NCBI RefSeq assembly: GCF_014641555.1
Contig: NZ_BMHY01000010.1
Span: 124,001-188,000, forward strand
Direction: 5' to 3'
DNA length: 64,000 nucleotides
From: Paenibacillus radicis (ex Gao et al. 2016)
GTDB taxonomy: Bacteria > Bacillota > Bacilli > Paenibacillales > Paenibacillaceae
The notes under the pieces are model-generated. The model ran no database searches, was not told where the DNA came from, and saw only the letters and a program-made list of their open reading frames with translations. Each line of letters begins with the position of its first letter. Positions within the stretch are counted from its first letter, which is position 1. This document shows, in pieces, positions 44,924 through 53,955 of this stretch. A program made the translations under genes and the position numbers.

Positions 44924-45435
44924 AGTCCCTGATCCTCCGCCCCAACCTCATCGTCGTTCTGCTTCCCGCCCGCTAGCTCCGCCCACATAATGATTGCATC
45001 TTCCTGGTTATCAGAATAATAACCGGGCCTAATGCCGGAAGGCTCGAACCCAAGCTTCCCGTACAGCTTTTGAGCAATTCTATTGGAAGCTCTCACTTCG
45101 AGCGTCATTTTTGCCGCGCCATAATAAACGGCTCTGCGCTGCAACTGATCCATCAGCCGCTCGCCCAGCCCTTTTCCGCGCCAGTCCGCTTCGATGGCTA
45201 TATTCGTTACATGCGCTTCGTCCATAATGATCCACATGCCGCCATATCCGATAATCCGGTCATTCCATTCCATGACGACATATCTGGCGAACATATTGTT
45301 CAACAGCTCGTTGCGGAACGCTTCCGCCGTCCAAGGCGTAGCGAATGCCTCTTCCTCGATAGCCACAATTCGTTCGATATCCTCCAGCGCCATCGTCCGA
45401 AAGAGAACTTTCCCGTCTATAGCAGATTTTCTCAT
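44920..45435 (-). CDS. rimI: Ribosomal-protein N-acetyltransferase RimI-like
   Basis: A 171-residue GNAT protein with the acetyl-CoA loop in WRGKGLGERLMDQL (Q/R-x-x-G-x-G/A) and EVRASNRIAQKLYGKLGFEPSGIRPGYY. GGAGG precedes the ATG, which overlaps the tsaB stop (ATGA). The family acetylates ribosomal protein S18 in E. coli; here the usual Firmicute tsaE-tsaB-rimI-tsaD cluster supports the name. Confidence 0.92.
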   Translation of the reverse strand: MRKSAIDGKVLFRTMALEDIERIVAIEEEAFATPWTAEAFRNELLNNMFARYVVMEWNDRIIGYGGMWIIMDEAHVTNIAIEADWRGKGLGERLMDQLQRRAVYYGAAKMTLEVRASNRIAQKLYGKLGFEPSGIRPGYYSDNQEDAIIMWAELAGGKQNDDEVGAEDQGL

Positions 45436-46250
45436 TCTTTAATTTCCTCCGTACGTTTGGCTTGTTCAGCCAGCTTTTCCTTCAGCTTTACTTCCGCCTC
45501 GGTCAACTGCGTATAGTTTGGCGTAAAGGTGTGCGTATCATCGAACTGTCCCGCACTCAAACGCTGCTGGCCCAGCTCCGCAACCCATATGCCTTCCAGC
45601 TCGTAGGGCTGCAAGCGCACATCGGCAGCAATACCAGCTTCTGCACAAAGCTGCTTGAGACGCAGAGCCTCAGCTTCATGGAGGGTTAGATCACCGCAAA
45701 TCGAAATAACTGCAGGATCATGGCCGGCTTCGCCTGCCAGTAATTCAGCAATGGTATCGACCCAATCCTTCATAAGCCGAACGCCGTCATCGGCAAAGCG
45801 GCTCCATTCGCCATCTGCGGTCATCGCAAACCCAGCTGTATACACCTGGCCTCGCCTCGCGTCCATGATCGGCAGTACCCAATGCACGCCAGCCAGGGCT
45901 TGAGCTTCATTCGTTTGATGGATACTGCCATATGCAAGAGCCTCTAGACTGGAAATGCCGATTAGCGGCTTCTTCCATACCCAAGCAAGCGTTTTGGCCG
46001 CAGCTACTGCGATTCTCATCCCGGTATAAGAGCCCGGCCCATTGCCGACAGCAATGGCTCCCAGCCCTTCGCCGCTTACGCCGCATTGCTCCATTAGATG
46101 CTTCAAATGGACGATAATATGAACGGAATGGTTCCGCTCCGCAAGGGAATGAATCTCGCCAAGCGTTTCATGCCCCTGTCGGATTGCCGCAGACATCGCC
46201 GCTGTAGACGTATCAAATGCCAATATCGGAAGTTGTTTAGTTTCTGTCAT
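45432..46250 (-). CDS. tsaB: t6A complex subunit TsaB
   Basis: A 272-residue inactive TsaD paralogue with ILAFDTSTAAMSAAI, RNHSVHI, and AIAVGNGPGSYTGMRIAVAAAKTLA, the TsaB hallmark. It is the scaffold of the TsaBDE complex. It overlaps tsaE by 14 bp upstream and rimI by 4 bp downstream. Confidence 0.95.
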   Translation of the reverse strand: MTETKQLPILAFDTSTAAMSAAIRQGHETLGEIHSLAERNHSVHIIVHLKHLMEQCGVSGEGLGAIAVGNGPGSYTGMRIAVAAAKTLAWVWKKPLIGISSLEALAYGSIHQTNEAQALAGVHWVLPIMDARRGQVYTAGFAMTADGEWSRFADDGVRLMKDWVDTIAELLAGEAGHDPAVISICGDLTLHEAEALRLKQLCAEAGIAADVRLQPYELEGIWVAELGQQRLSAGQFDDTHTFTPNYTQLTEAEVKLKEKLAEQAKRTEEIKE

Positions 46251-46740
46251 CGTTCTTCCCTGCTCCTATCTCGTTCAAAGCCGTACACCATGAAGCGTAC
46301 AGTTCTCCAATACCCGTTACTCGAAAACGGCGGCCCGCTTCACCTTCATGCTCGATATAAATATCGAGTCGTTCCGGGGGCAGCAGCTCCTCAATTAAGC
46401 TCGCCCATTCCACGATCGTCGCGCCGTTTCCGTAAAAGTAATCGTCCAAGCCAAGCTCATCCGCTTCCTCCATTGAAAGCCGATAAACGTCCATATGATA
46501 AAAGGGCATCGCTGCGCCTTCATATTCCTTAATAATCGTAAAAGTAGGGCTGTTCACCACACCATTTACACCAATCGCTTTTGCAAAATATTGCGAGAAC
46601 GTTGTTTTACCGGCGCCTAAGTCGCCGTCCAACGCTATGATAGTGCCAGGAGAAGACATACCCGCCAGCAATTCGGCCAATTTTGCCGTTTCCCGCTCAT
46701 CCTTCACGCTAATTGCAGCTTGTCCTATCTGCTTGCTCAT
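46237..46740 (-). CDS. tsaE: t6A complex ATPase TsaE
   Basis: A 167-residue P-loop protein: ALDGDLGAGKTTFSQYFAKAIG is the Walker A region, followed by VNSPTFTIIKEYEG and FYHMDVYRL, all typical of TsaE/YdiB. ATG 46740 has AGGTGG nine bases before; an earlier ATG overlaps thiL. It powers turnover of the TsaBD complex. Confidence 0.94.
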   Translation of the reverse strand: MSKQIGQAAISVKDERETAKLAELLAGMSSPGTIIALDGDLGAGKTTFSQYFAKAIGVNGVVNSPTFTIIKEYEGAAMPFYHMDVYRLSMEEADELGLDDYFYGNGATIVEWASLIEELLPPERLDIYIEHEGEAGRRFRVTGIGELYASWCTALNEIGAGKNDDRN

Positions 46741-46760
46741 ATCTATCAACCACCTGCTCA

Positions 46761-47801
46761 TCAACGAAAATGATTAAAGCCCCGTTTCGCAAGCGGCACC
46801 ACCCGCTCTGTCTCTGCTTCGATGAGACGTACGCCCGGGTCGCCTGCTTCTGTCTCACCAATTATATAAAACGGCAGACCCTCTGCATGAAAAGCTGCTT
46901 GAGCCGCCTCGGCATCCGATGCCGCTATCGTACCTAGCAGCGCAAAGTCTTCTCCGCCGTAAAGCATCCACTCCAGCGGATCAACGGCAGCGCGGCTGGC
47001 ATAGCTTGCCATGCTGCCGCTGCGCGGAAGCTTGTACTCGTGCAAAATGAGTGCAAGGCCGGAAGCTTCAGCGATCTCCCATGCTTCACTAGCGAGGCCA
47101 TCACTCACATCGTTGAGCGAATGGCAAGTGCCGCGCCTAAGGAGCATACGGCCCGCTCTAACGCCGGGCTCAGGCCGTTGGTGCGCTTGCACTAGCGCCG
47201 CCGGCAGCTCCACTCCCGATGCGCTTCGACTCTCTTGCTGCGCGAACAGACCATGCAGGCCGGCTGCCGACATGCCGATCGGCTGCCCCGCCAAGAAAAC
47301 GGCATCCCCGGGCTTCGCGCCGGAGCGCCGCAGCGCCTTCCCTGCTTCGACGGCTCCTGTCACCGTCACCGCAACGACCAAATGCTGCGGCGACGACGTT
47401 GTGTCGCCGCCAACGACCGCTACGCCATAACGCTCCGCGCACGCATACAACCCATCGTACAACCGGCGCATTCGCTCCGGCCCGAATGACTTCGGCACGC
47501 TTACGGAAACCAGCGCGTGAAGCGGGATGCCGCCCATTGCAGCAATATCGCTAATATTGACGGCAAGCGCTTTATAGCCAATATCCTCTTCTTCCATCGT
47601 TGCGTCCACAAAATGAACGCCTTCTACCATCGTGTCCATCGCCATGACCCATTCATACGGTCCTTTGATGTCCGCAATCGAAAAATTACCGTCCACGAGC
47701 GCCGCATCGTCGCCGATTCCGAGCACGACCCCGCGGCTGCGCTGCCATTCTGCGCTTTGCCGGTCCGCCGTCCAATGGCGGATGCTTGCAAATTCATCCA
47801 C
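46761..47801 (-). CDS. thiL: Thiamine-monophosphate kinase
   Basis: A 346-residue ThiL with GIGDDAALVD, MVEGVHFVD, NISDIAAMGGIPLHALVSV and VVGGDTTSS, the ATP and Mg sites of the PurM-like fold. It phosphorylates TMP to TPP. It starts at GTG 47801 with AAGGAG nine bases before and begins the thiL-tsaE-tsaB-rimI-tsaD run. Confidence 0.95.
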   Translation of the reverse strand: MDEFASIRHWTADRQSAEWQRSRGVVLGIGDDAALVDGNFSIADIKGPYEWVMAMDTMVEGVHFVDATMEEEDIGYKALAVNISDIAAMGGIPLHALVSVSVPKSFGPERMRRLYDGLYACAERYGVAVVGGDTTSSPQHLVVAVTVTGAVEAGKALRRSGAKPGDAVFLAGQPIGMSAAGLHGLFAQQESRSASGVELPAALVQAHQRPEPGVRAGRMLLRRGTCHSLNDVSDGLASEAWEIAEASGLALILHEYKLPRSGSMASYASRAAVDPLEWMLYGGEDFALLGTIAASDAEAAQAAFHAEGLPFYIIGETEAGDPGVRLIEAETERVVPLAKRGFNHFR

Positions 47802-47824
47802 TGCTCTTGTCTCCTTCGCTTCCG

Positions 47825-48697
47825 CTAATGGATGTCCCGTTTCTTGAAGCGGCCGCCTTTCACATCATGAATATTGCCGACGGCAAGAAACGCAACGGGA
47901 TCAAGCTCATGCACGATCGACTTCATCTTTGCCTCTTCAAGCCTCGTAATGACGCAGAAGATTACCCGCTTCTGGCCGCCTGTAAAGCCGCCTTCCCCAT
48001 GCAAGTAAGTAACGCCGCGTCCAAGACGGCTCATAATAGCCGCCCCGATCTCCTGCGAGTCCTCGCTAATGATCCATACCGCCTTCGATTCCTCGAAGCC
48101 CTCGATCGTAATATCAATCATTTTGAATGCAATGTAATAGGCCACCAGCGAATACATCGCTCTGTCCCATCCGAATACAAATCCGGCGCTGCATAAAATA
48201 AACAGGTTGAAAAACATAACGATTTCCCCCACTGAAAAGGGAAGCCGCTTATTGAACAAAATCGCGATAATTTCAGTCCCATCCAGTGATCCGCCAAAGC
48301 GGATAACCATACCGACGCCGATACCCAGAATAACTCCGCCAAAAATAGTTGCCAGCACGTATTCTTCCGTCAATGGAGGAACTGTATGAAGCAGAAACGT
48401 TCCCAGGGACATCACGCTGACACCATAAAGCGTCGACATCGCGAACGTCTTCCCTATTTGCTTATAGCCGAGTACAAGGAAAGGCAAGTTGAGTAAAAAG
48501 AGAAAGAGACCAAGAGGCAAACCCGTCAAATGCGAAATAATAATCGAGATGCCTACGATGCCGCCATCAATGATATGATTCGGCACGAGAAAGATTTCAA
48601 GTCCTACCGATACGAGCGCCGCCCCTAACGTAATGAAAAGCATGCGACGGAGCACTTCAAGCTTCGGCAGCTTTAAATGCTGTTGATGCTCACTCAT
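47825..48697 (-). CDS. YitT-family membrane protein
   Basis: A 290-residue protein with about five to six helices in the first 190 residues (GAALVSVGLEIFLVPNHIIDGGIVGISIIIS; IRFGGSLDGTEIIAI) and a C-terminal DUF2179 domain (VTYLHGEGGFTGGQKRVIFCVI). This is the common YitT/YqfU architecture of spore formers, function not settled. It precedes thiL by 23 bp and may be co-transcribed. Confidence 0.9.
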   Translation of the reverse strand: MSEHQQHLKLPKLEVLRRMLFITLGAALVSVGLEIFLVPNHIIDGGIVGISIIISHLTGLPLGLFLFLLNLPFLVLGYKQIGKTFAMSTLYGVSVMSLGTFLLHTVPPLTEEYVLATIFGGVILGIGVGMVIRFGGSLDGTEIIAILFNKRLPFSVGEIVMFFNLFILCSAGFVFGWDRAMYSLVAYYIAFKMIDITIEGFEESKAVWIISEDSQEIGAAIMSRLGRGVTYLHGEGGFTGGQKRVIFCVITRLEEAKMKSIVHELDPVAFLAVGNIHDVKGGRFKKRDIH

Positions 48698-48776
48698 GAA
48701 ACCTTCTCCCTCTCCCAGAATCGGCCTTTTCCTTCTATTTTACCTTAAGAGTGGAGATATGGAAACGGCCTATAAA

Positions 48777-48826
48777 GCAAATCCCCCTATCAAGTGCCGC
48801 CAGCTGCGGCTGATAGGGGGATTTGC
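48777..48826. terminator. Strong bidirectional terminator
   Basis: GCAAATCCCCCTATCA and TGATAGGGGGATTTGC form a perfect 16-bp stem between the HD-GYP gene and yitT. Confidence 0.75.
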
Positions 48827-48851
48827 GGGTACTTCTGCGTCGAAGCTCTAT

Positions 48852-49934
48852 TTATAGCTCTTTGACGATCGTCAGATGGAGCTCGTCCTTTAGCTCCAAG
48901 TCATAAGGCTGCGACGGCTCGCTCCCATCCGCTTCGCGGATAATTCGCACGCGCGGCCGGTGAAGCGCAAGCTCGCTGTTCACGGCTACGACACCGATTT
49001 GTCCTGAACTCAGCAGCAGCGTTGTCGACACGGGGTAAATGGATATATGACGGCAAAAAAGCTTAATCAGTTCAAAATCAAAATAGGTATTGCCCGCCGC
49101 AAACAGAAATTCGATGGCTTCGGCGGAAGTATAGCGTTTACGGTGCGGTCTAGGGGAAGTAAGCGCATCATAGACATCGGAGATTGCAACGATTTGCGCA
49201 TACATATGTATTTCGTCCTTTTGCAGGCCGCGCGGATAGCCCGAACCGTTGTAGCGCTCATGATGCTGCAGCGCGCAGTGGGCCGAGACGATCGAAATAT
49301 CATGATATTTACGCAAAATATCGAAGCCGTCTTTCGTGTGGTTTTCTACAATACCACGCTCTTCCTTTGTCAGAGGACCTGCTTTTTTGAGCAGCTCCTG
49401 AGGAACCTTGGACATTCCAATATCAAACATCAGCGCACCGATACCAAGCTCCTCAAGCTGATTTCGGTTATAGCCCTTGGCTATGCCGAGCACCCCAGCC
49501 AGCACCGCAACGTTAACGGTATGCTGGAATAAGTAAGCATCAGTCGTATGTATGCTTGTCAGATTGACGAGCATGTTGGGTCTCGTCGACAAATCGGTCA
49601 TAATGTCGCCAAACACGTTGCGGAAGGTTCTCCCGAGATCCGGGACGATAGCCCTTCCTTTCATGGGTGAGAAGTCCTTAAATGAATTCATCGTTTTATA
49701 AATCGCATCGACGGCATGTCTGCGCGTTTCATCGCTGATTGTTTCTTCCGGAATTAAATCTTCTGTCTTCCCATCTTCGATAAACAAAAAATCGATTCCC
49801 AGTGATTGCAGCCGATTTATAAAACGTTCGCTTAGTTCGACTCCTTCGCCAAGAAGAACGCTCCCATTGTCTTGAAAGATGGGCTTGGCGAGTTTGTCTC
49901 CAGGATTGACCAATCCAATTTGCACTTTTCTCAT
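48852..49934 (-). CDS. HD-GYP domain protein with altered HD motif
   Basis: A 360-residue protein. The C-terminal half is an HD-GYP domain: FQHTVNVAVLAGVLG, NHTKDGFDIL, HHERYNGSGYPRGL (the GYP motif) and ISDVYDALTSPRPHRK are intact. At the central motif it has LMFDIGMSKVP where active members have LLHDIGK, so the His and Lys are missing. HD-GYP enzymes cleave cyclic-di-GMP; this one may be altered or act as a binding protein. The N-terminal part (about 1-110) has no clear domain. It lies next to a GGDEF gene. Confidence 0.88.
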   Translation of the reverse strand: MRKVQIGLVNPGDKLAKPIFQDNGSVLLGEGVELSERFINRLQSLGIDFLFIEDGKTEDLIPEETISDETRRHAVDAIYKTMNSFKDFSPMKGRAIVPDLGRTFRNVFGDIMTDLSTRPNMLVNLTSIHTTDAYLFQHTVNVAVLAGVLGIAKGYNRNQLEELGIGALMFDIGMSKVPQELLKKAGPLTKEERGIVENHTKDGFDILRKYHDISIVSAHCALQHHERYNGSGYPRGLQKDEIHMYAQIVAISDVYDALTSPRPHRKRYTSAEAIEFLFAAGNTYFDFELIKLFCRHISIYPVSTTLLLSSGQIGVVAVNSELALHRPRVRIIREADGSEPSQPYDLELKDELHLTIVKEL

Positions 49935-50112
49935 TAGATAGTTCCCGCCTTCGATCGTTTTCTAGCGCTTACCGGAATGAATCTATTTTAGCAGATTAGA
50001 ATGGGACTTACTATCTCCCCTTACTGTTTGCATCGCATGATCCCTGTATCATTTTGGATAAAAATCGACAGAATGTGCTATTTTACGGCAATCTTAGAGA
50101 GTAATCGGCATC

Positions 50113-50146
50113 AAAAAAAAGGTAAGAAGAATGAAATCCTCTTACC
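50113..50146 (-). terminator. Terminator of the GGDEF gene
   Basis: GGTAAGAGG.../CTTCTTACC stem followed by eight T residues on the minus strand, about 27 bp after the stop. Confidence 0.85.
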
Positions 50147-50172
50147 CTAATCACTTCCGGACCTGGATAACT

Positions 50173-51873
50173 TTAAGCCAGCTTCCGCTTGACGATGCGA
50201 TTGCGTCCATTGTACTTGGCTTCATACAATGCAGCGTCGGCTTGTGATAATAGTTCCCGAAGAAACGCTTTCGGGTCTTCCAGCACCCTCGCATCGAACT
50301 GCTCGATTGATACGACGCCCATGCTGATCGTAACCGATACCGTCTGATCGCCATTGCCGGTTCTTACGACGTTATGCTCCACGGCTTCCTTGATCCGGTC
50401 CGCAACCAGATCGGCATGCTCCCGGTTCGTATGGGGCAAATAGACGGTAAATTCCTCGCCTCCATAACGCGCCAATACGTCCGTAAGCCTCAGCATGCTT
50501 CGCACCGCATCGACTGTGGCGCAAAGCACCTCATCTCCGGCCAAGTGTCCGAACCGGTCGTTAATCGATTTAAATAAGTCGATATCGAACAGAAAAATCG
50601 AGAAGGGAATGCCTTTCCGAACGTTGATCGCTACTTCCTGCTCCAACTGCTGCAGCAGGTACCGGCGGTTGTAGCAGCCAGTCAGACTATCCGTAATCGC
50701 CATATTTTGCAGCTTCTTATTCACTTGGGACAGCTCTTCTTGCATGAGCATCAGCTCACGGTTCCGATCATGAAGCAGCTCATTTTGCGTGTTGGTTTCA
50801 TCCAGCAGGATGCGAAGCTGCGTTACGTCATGAAAGGTAAGCAGCCGGCCGATCGGCAGTTTTTTCTTATGTTGATTCAAAATTGGAGCAGATTGAATGA
50901 CGATGTAGCTCGATTGTTCCAAATGAAGCGCAAGCTCAACCTCCAGACGCTCCAGCGGCTTCTCGTGCTGCTCTTCAAAAAACTTCAAAAAATCCCTCGC
51001 CGCTGACTTGGGCAACTGAGAAGCTATAGCTCCAGGATTGAACTTGTCACCGATTCTCAGCCGAATGATTGGCCTCATCGCCTTGTTGATATCAATCACG
51101 ACATCGTTATCATCCAGTACGATAATGCCAGTTGACATCGTATTCATAATATCGCGCTGCACGACCTGAATAATATTAAAGACGCGGTGCTTCGTAATCG
51201 CATGCGCCAGATAACCTGTCGAAATGGCCATACCGCAAGAAATGATAGGAAAATAGCTGTTAAAAGAATCAATAAAAACAATATTAACAAGCAAATCGCC
51301 AATGCCAAACAGAATAAGCAGGAAGACGGTATTCATCGCCGTCCGGACAAGCGTCTTGTGACGGGAGGATACATCTTTGCGAAGCGTATATACCATAATG
51401 AACACCGACATAAAAAGATAGATCAAAACCTGAACGATCATCATCCAGTAAAGGGGCCCGTTCTCAAGCTGTCCGTTTGGATCAAGACCATAATTAATAT
51501 TAAGAAACAAATTTCCGGGATTGGCCAGCGCCGCGAGAGCGGATACCACACCGGGAATAGAAAGCAGAATAATCCGGTTCTTCCTGATCACCTTTGCTTG
51601 TCCGGTGAGGACGACGATAAAAACGAACCAGCCAACACCTAGCAAAGAGAGAGCGACATATGCGCCTATAAGATAAAACAACTTGTATTGCGGATCTATC
51701 GCCGTTTGCGAAATAAACTGAAATAACGGCCACACCATAAATACGAAATGAAGGACCAAATAGATTTTATGGAGAACCGTAACAGAGTTAGCCGCAAACA
51801 CGTAGAAGAATAATCCAAATAAAACTAGGAAAATGCCAAAATCCAACCAGATCATCGATTCCAATACGGTCAC
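50173..51873 (-). CDS. Membrane diguanylate cyclase (7TM-PAS-GGDEF)
   Basis: A protein of about 560-566 residues. Seven or eight hydrophobic helices (about 8-225) form a histidine-kinase-type 7TM sensor, followed by a PAS-like region (IVLDDNDVVIDINKAMRPIIRL), a coiled coil (RNRELMLMQEELSQVNKKLQNM) and a GGDEF domain with DSLTGCYNRRYLLQQL and the active-site ARYGGEEFTVYLP. It would make cyclic-di-GMP. The start is uncertain: GTG 51873 or ATG 51855, neither with an ideal ribosome site. Confidence 0.92.
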   Translation of the reverse strand: MTVLESMIWLDFGIFLVLFGLFFYVFAANSVTVLHKIYLVLHFVFMVWPLFQFISQTAIDPQYKLFYLIGAYVALSLLGVGWFVFIVVLTGQAKVIRKNRIILLSIPGVVSALAALANPGNLFLNINYGLDPNGQLENGPLYWMMIVQVLIYLFMSVFIMVYTLRKDVSSRHKTLVRTAMNTVFLLILFGIGDLLVNIVFIDSFNSYFPIISCGMAISTGYLAHAITKHRVFNIIQVVQRDIMNTMSTGIIVLDDNDVVIDINKAMRPIIRLRIGDKFNPGAIASQLPKSAARDFLKFFEEQHEKPLERLEVELALHLEQSSYIVIQSAPILNQHKKKLPIGRLLTFHDVTQLRILLDETNTQNELLHDRNRELMLMQEELSQVNKKLQNMAITDSLTGCYNRRYLLQQLEQEVAINVRKGIPFSIFLFDIDLFKSINDRFGHLAGDEVLCATVDAVRSMLRLTDVLARYGGEEFTVYLPHTNREHADLVADRIKEAVEHNVVRTGNGDQTVSVTISMGVVSIEQFDARVLEDPKAFLRELLSQADAALYEAKYNGRNRIVKRKLA

Positions 51874-51951
51874 CCATCCGTTATATAGCCATCTATTTCC
51901 ATTGTATCAAATGATTTATATAACGACAATTAATACTTCATCTCTTAGCGA

Positions 51952-53145
51952 TTATTGTTGATTCTCTTTGCTTGGCAGCCGGTCGCCCAGCATCGCTTCC
52001 AACGACGGGGAAAGATGCAGGAAATTGCGGAATTGCTCATACTGCTCCCACTTTTTCGACGAAACAGCCTGCTTCTCGCCGCGTACGGCGCGAATTAGCA
52101 GGTTTTTTGGCGTATGCTCAGGATCAACAAACTCCAGCATTTGCACTTTGTAGCCGATCGCCTCAAGCAGCGTTCCGCGCGCCGCATCCGTCGCCAAAGC
52201 AGCAAACCGTTCCTTCAGCAGCCCTTGCGACAAAAGCGGCAAAAGCGTGTCATTCTGAATTTGCTTGAATGCCTCATGCTGACAGCAAGGTACCGACATA
52301 ATGACCGACGCACCCCAACCGACCGCTTTCGCCAAAGCGGCGTCCGTTGCCGTATCACAGGCATGCAGCGTAACGACCATATCGGCTTCATTCAGCCCTT
52401 CATATTCAGCGATATCCCCGACCATAAATGTCAGGTTGCCGTACCCAAGCTTATCTGCAAGTCCAGAACAGAAGGAGATAACATCCGCCTTCAAATCCAG
52501 ACCGATAATTCGAATGTCGCGCTGCTGCTCGATCGCCAGCAGATGATAGAGCGCGAAAGTAAGATAAGATTTGCCGCAGCCGAAATCGACAATCGTAAGC
52601 GGCCTGTCCTTCGGCAAATGCGGAAGCACATCCGTTACCATTTCCAGAAAGCGGTTGATCTGCTTGTACTTATCCTGCTTCTTGGCATGCACCATGCCTT
52701 CTTTCGTCATAATGCCCAGCTCGACCAGGAATGGAGCAGCCGCTCCTTCTGCCAATATCCGCTGCTTCTGACGATTATGCTGCAGCTCGGACGGCTGACG
52801 CACGCTTCCCGTAGGCGGCTTGCTGAGCACCGTCGCTTTCCCCTTTTTACTGAACAGCAATTGAAGATCGGCTTCCGGCGTTTTGACCAGCGCTTGCCGG
52901 TAGTCCTCGTTCAAGAGCGCCAGCAGCTTTGCTCCGGCCATTTGCGGCACGACGTTTTCATGCGTCACTTTATTTGCATAATGATATTCGAACTGATAGT
53001 GCAGCCCTTGCTTCAGTTGGATCGGTCTAACGATCGTCTTTGGCGGTGCCGCTCCATCCTTGCGCCGCAATTGGCTTAGCGTGCCTTGCAGCAGCTCGCC
53101 GCGGTCAATACTTGTGAGCAAATCTTGCTGCCATTGTTCTGTCAT
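51952..53145 (-). CDS. SAM-dependent methyltransferase, Methyltransf_32-like
   Basis: A 397-residue protein. The central Rossmann part has the SAM loop TIVDFGCGKSYLTFALYHLL, the acidic strand end IIGLDLKADV and a motif IV-like VVTLHACDTATD, followed by SVPCCQHEAF. The N-terminal 150 residues are a separate domain. The VPCCQHE signature marks an uncharacterised family found in bacteria and eukaryotes; the substrate is not known. GGGAG precedes the ATG. Confidence 0.85.
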   Translation of the reverse strand: MTEQWQQDLLTSIDRGELLQGTLSQLRRKDGAAPPKTIVRPIQLKQGLHYQFEYHYANKVTHENVVPQMAGAKLLALLNEDYRQALVKTPEADLQLLFSKKGKATVLSKPPTGSVRQPSELQHNRQKQRILAEGAAAPFLVELGIMTKEGMVHAKKQDKYKQINRFLEMVTDVLPHLPKDRPLTIVDFGCGKSYLTFALYHLLAIEQQRDIRIIGLDLKADVISFCSGLADKLGYGNLTFMVGDIAEYEGLNEADMVVTLHACDTATDAALAKAVGWGASVIMSVPCCQHEAFKQIQNDTLLPLLSQGLLKERFAALATDAARGTLLEAIGYKVQMLEFVDPEHTPKNLLIRAVRGEKQAVSSKKWEQYEQFRNFLHLSPSLEAMLGDRLPSKENQQ

Positions 53146-53269
53146 GAACGTTCAGCTCCCTGATCTTTTGAATTGCTATGCTTTGCATTGCTATAAGCTT
53201 TCTAGCCGAAACAAGGGAGCAAGCTGCATGATCCGCAGTTTGCTCCCTGCCTTCCGCTTCGCATTTCAA

Positions 53270-53923
53270 TCATTGTTGCGTCTTAGCTGCCAGTTCTTCC
53301 ACGCCTTGCTCCAGCTCTTCCCGGGATAAGCCGCCGGATAGGAGCTTCTCATCATCGTATAGCAGCAGCCGCCGGTAAAAATCAACGACCTCTTCCTTCG
53401 GAATGGCGCCATCCTCAAGCAGCTCATGGAGCACATTATCCGCCTGATCGAATTGAGACTCGCCCTCATGCCATTCTGCACGCAGCAGCTTCGTCTCCTC
53501 CGGCAGCTCGTAGAGCTTCAGCTTATCCAGAAGCTGCTCTGCTTCCTTCGCCGGCTCTACAAGAGTAGGCGCCGCTCCCAGCAGCGACAAACGCATAAAT
53601 AAATGAAGCGACTTTAAATAATGAATAAAGCTCGCTTCCTCTTTGCCCTGCGCCTCCAGCAGTTCAGCTTCCTGCTTCATTAAGACAGCGATAGCCTGGA
53701 GATTGTCCGTCTCCACGACACCGTTGGTCGTCATGACCCCGATTAAATCCTTATCCGACAGCGAGCGGATCAGCTTCCCGCTTAAACCAAATCTCTTGTC
53801 CAGAAGCTCGTCAATAATAAGCAGCGCTTCGTCATGCTTCATTTCCCGCTTCAGTTGCATAATCTGTCCAACCGCTTCCGTCATTTGCCCGATCATCCGC
53901 ATGAAATAGTCCCGTTGAAACAT
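53270..53923 (-). CDS. DUF6483-like hypothetical protein
   Basis: A 217-residue, all-helical, TPR-like soluble protein (FMRMIGQMTEAVGQIMQLKREMKHDEALLIIDELLDKRFGL). The QI..LK...K..EAL..I.EL start matches the DUF6483 family of Firmicutes. GGGAGGG precedes the ATG. Function unknown. Lies between an alpha/beta hydrolase and a methyltransferase gene on the same strand. Confidence 0.75.
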   Translation of the reverse strand: MFQRDYFMRMIGQMTEAVGQIMQLKREMKHDEALLIIDELLDKRFGLSGKLIRSLSDKDLIGVMTTNGVVETDNLQAIAVLMKQEAELLEAQGKEEASFIHYLKSLHLFMRLSLLGAAPTLVEPAKEAEQLLDKLKLYELPEETKLLRAEWHEGESQFDQADNVLHELLEDGAIPKEEVVDFYRRLLLYDDEKLLSGGLSREELEQGVEELAAKTQQ

Positions 53924-53955
53924 CGATTATTTCTCCCTCCCAAGCCTGACGATCC

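Noticed and set aside
52114-53079. A 321-codon plus-strand frame opposite the methyltransferase gene
   Set aside because: Antisense shadow of a well-supported gene, with no recognisable domain.
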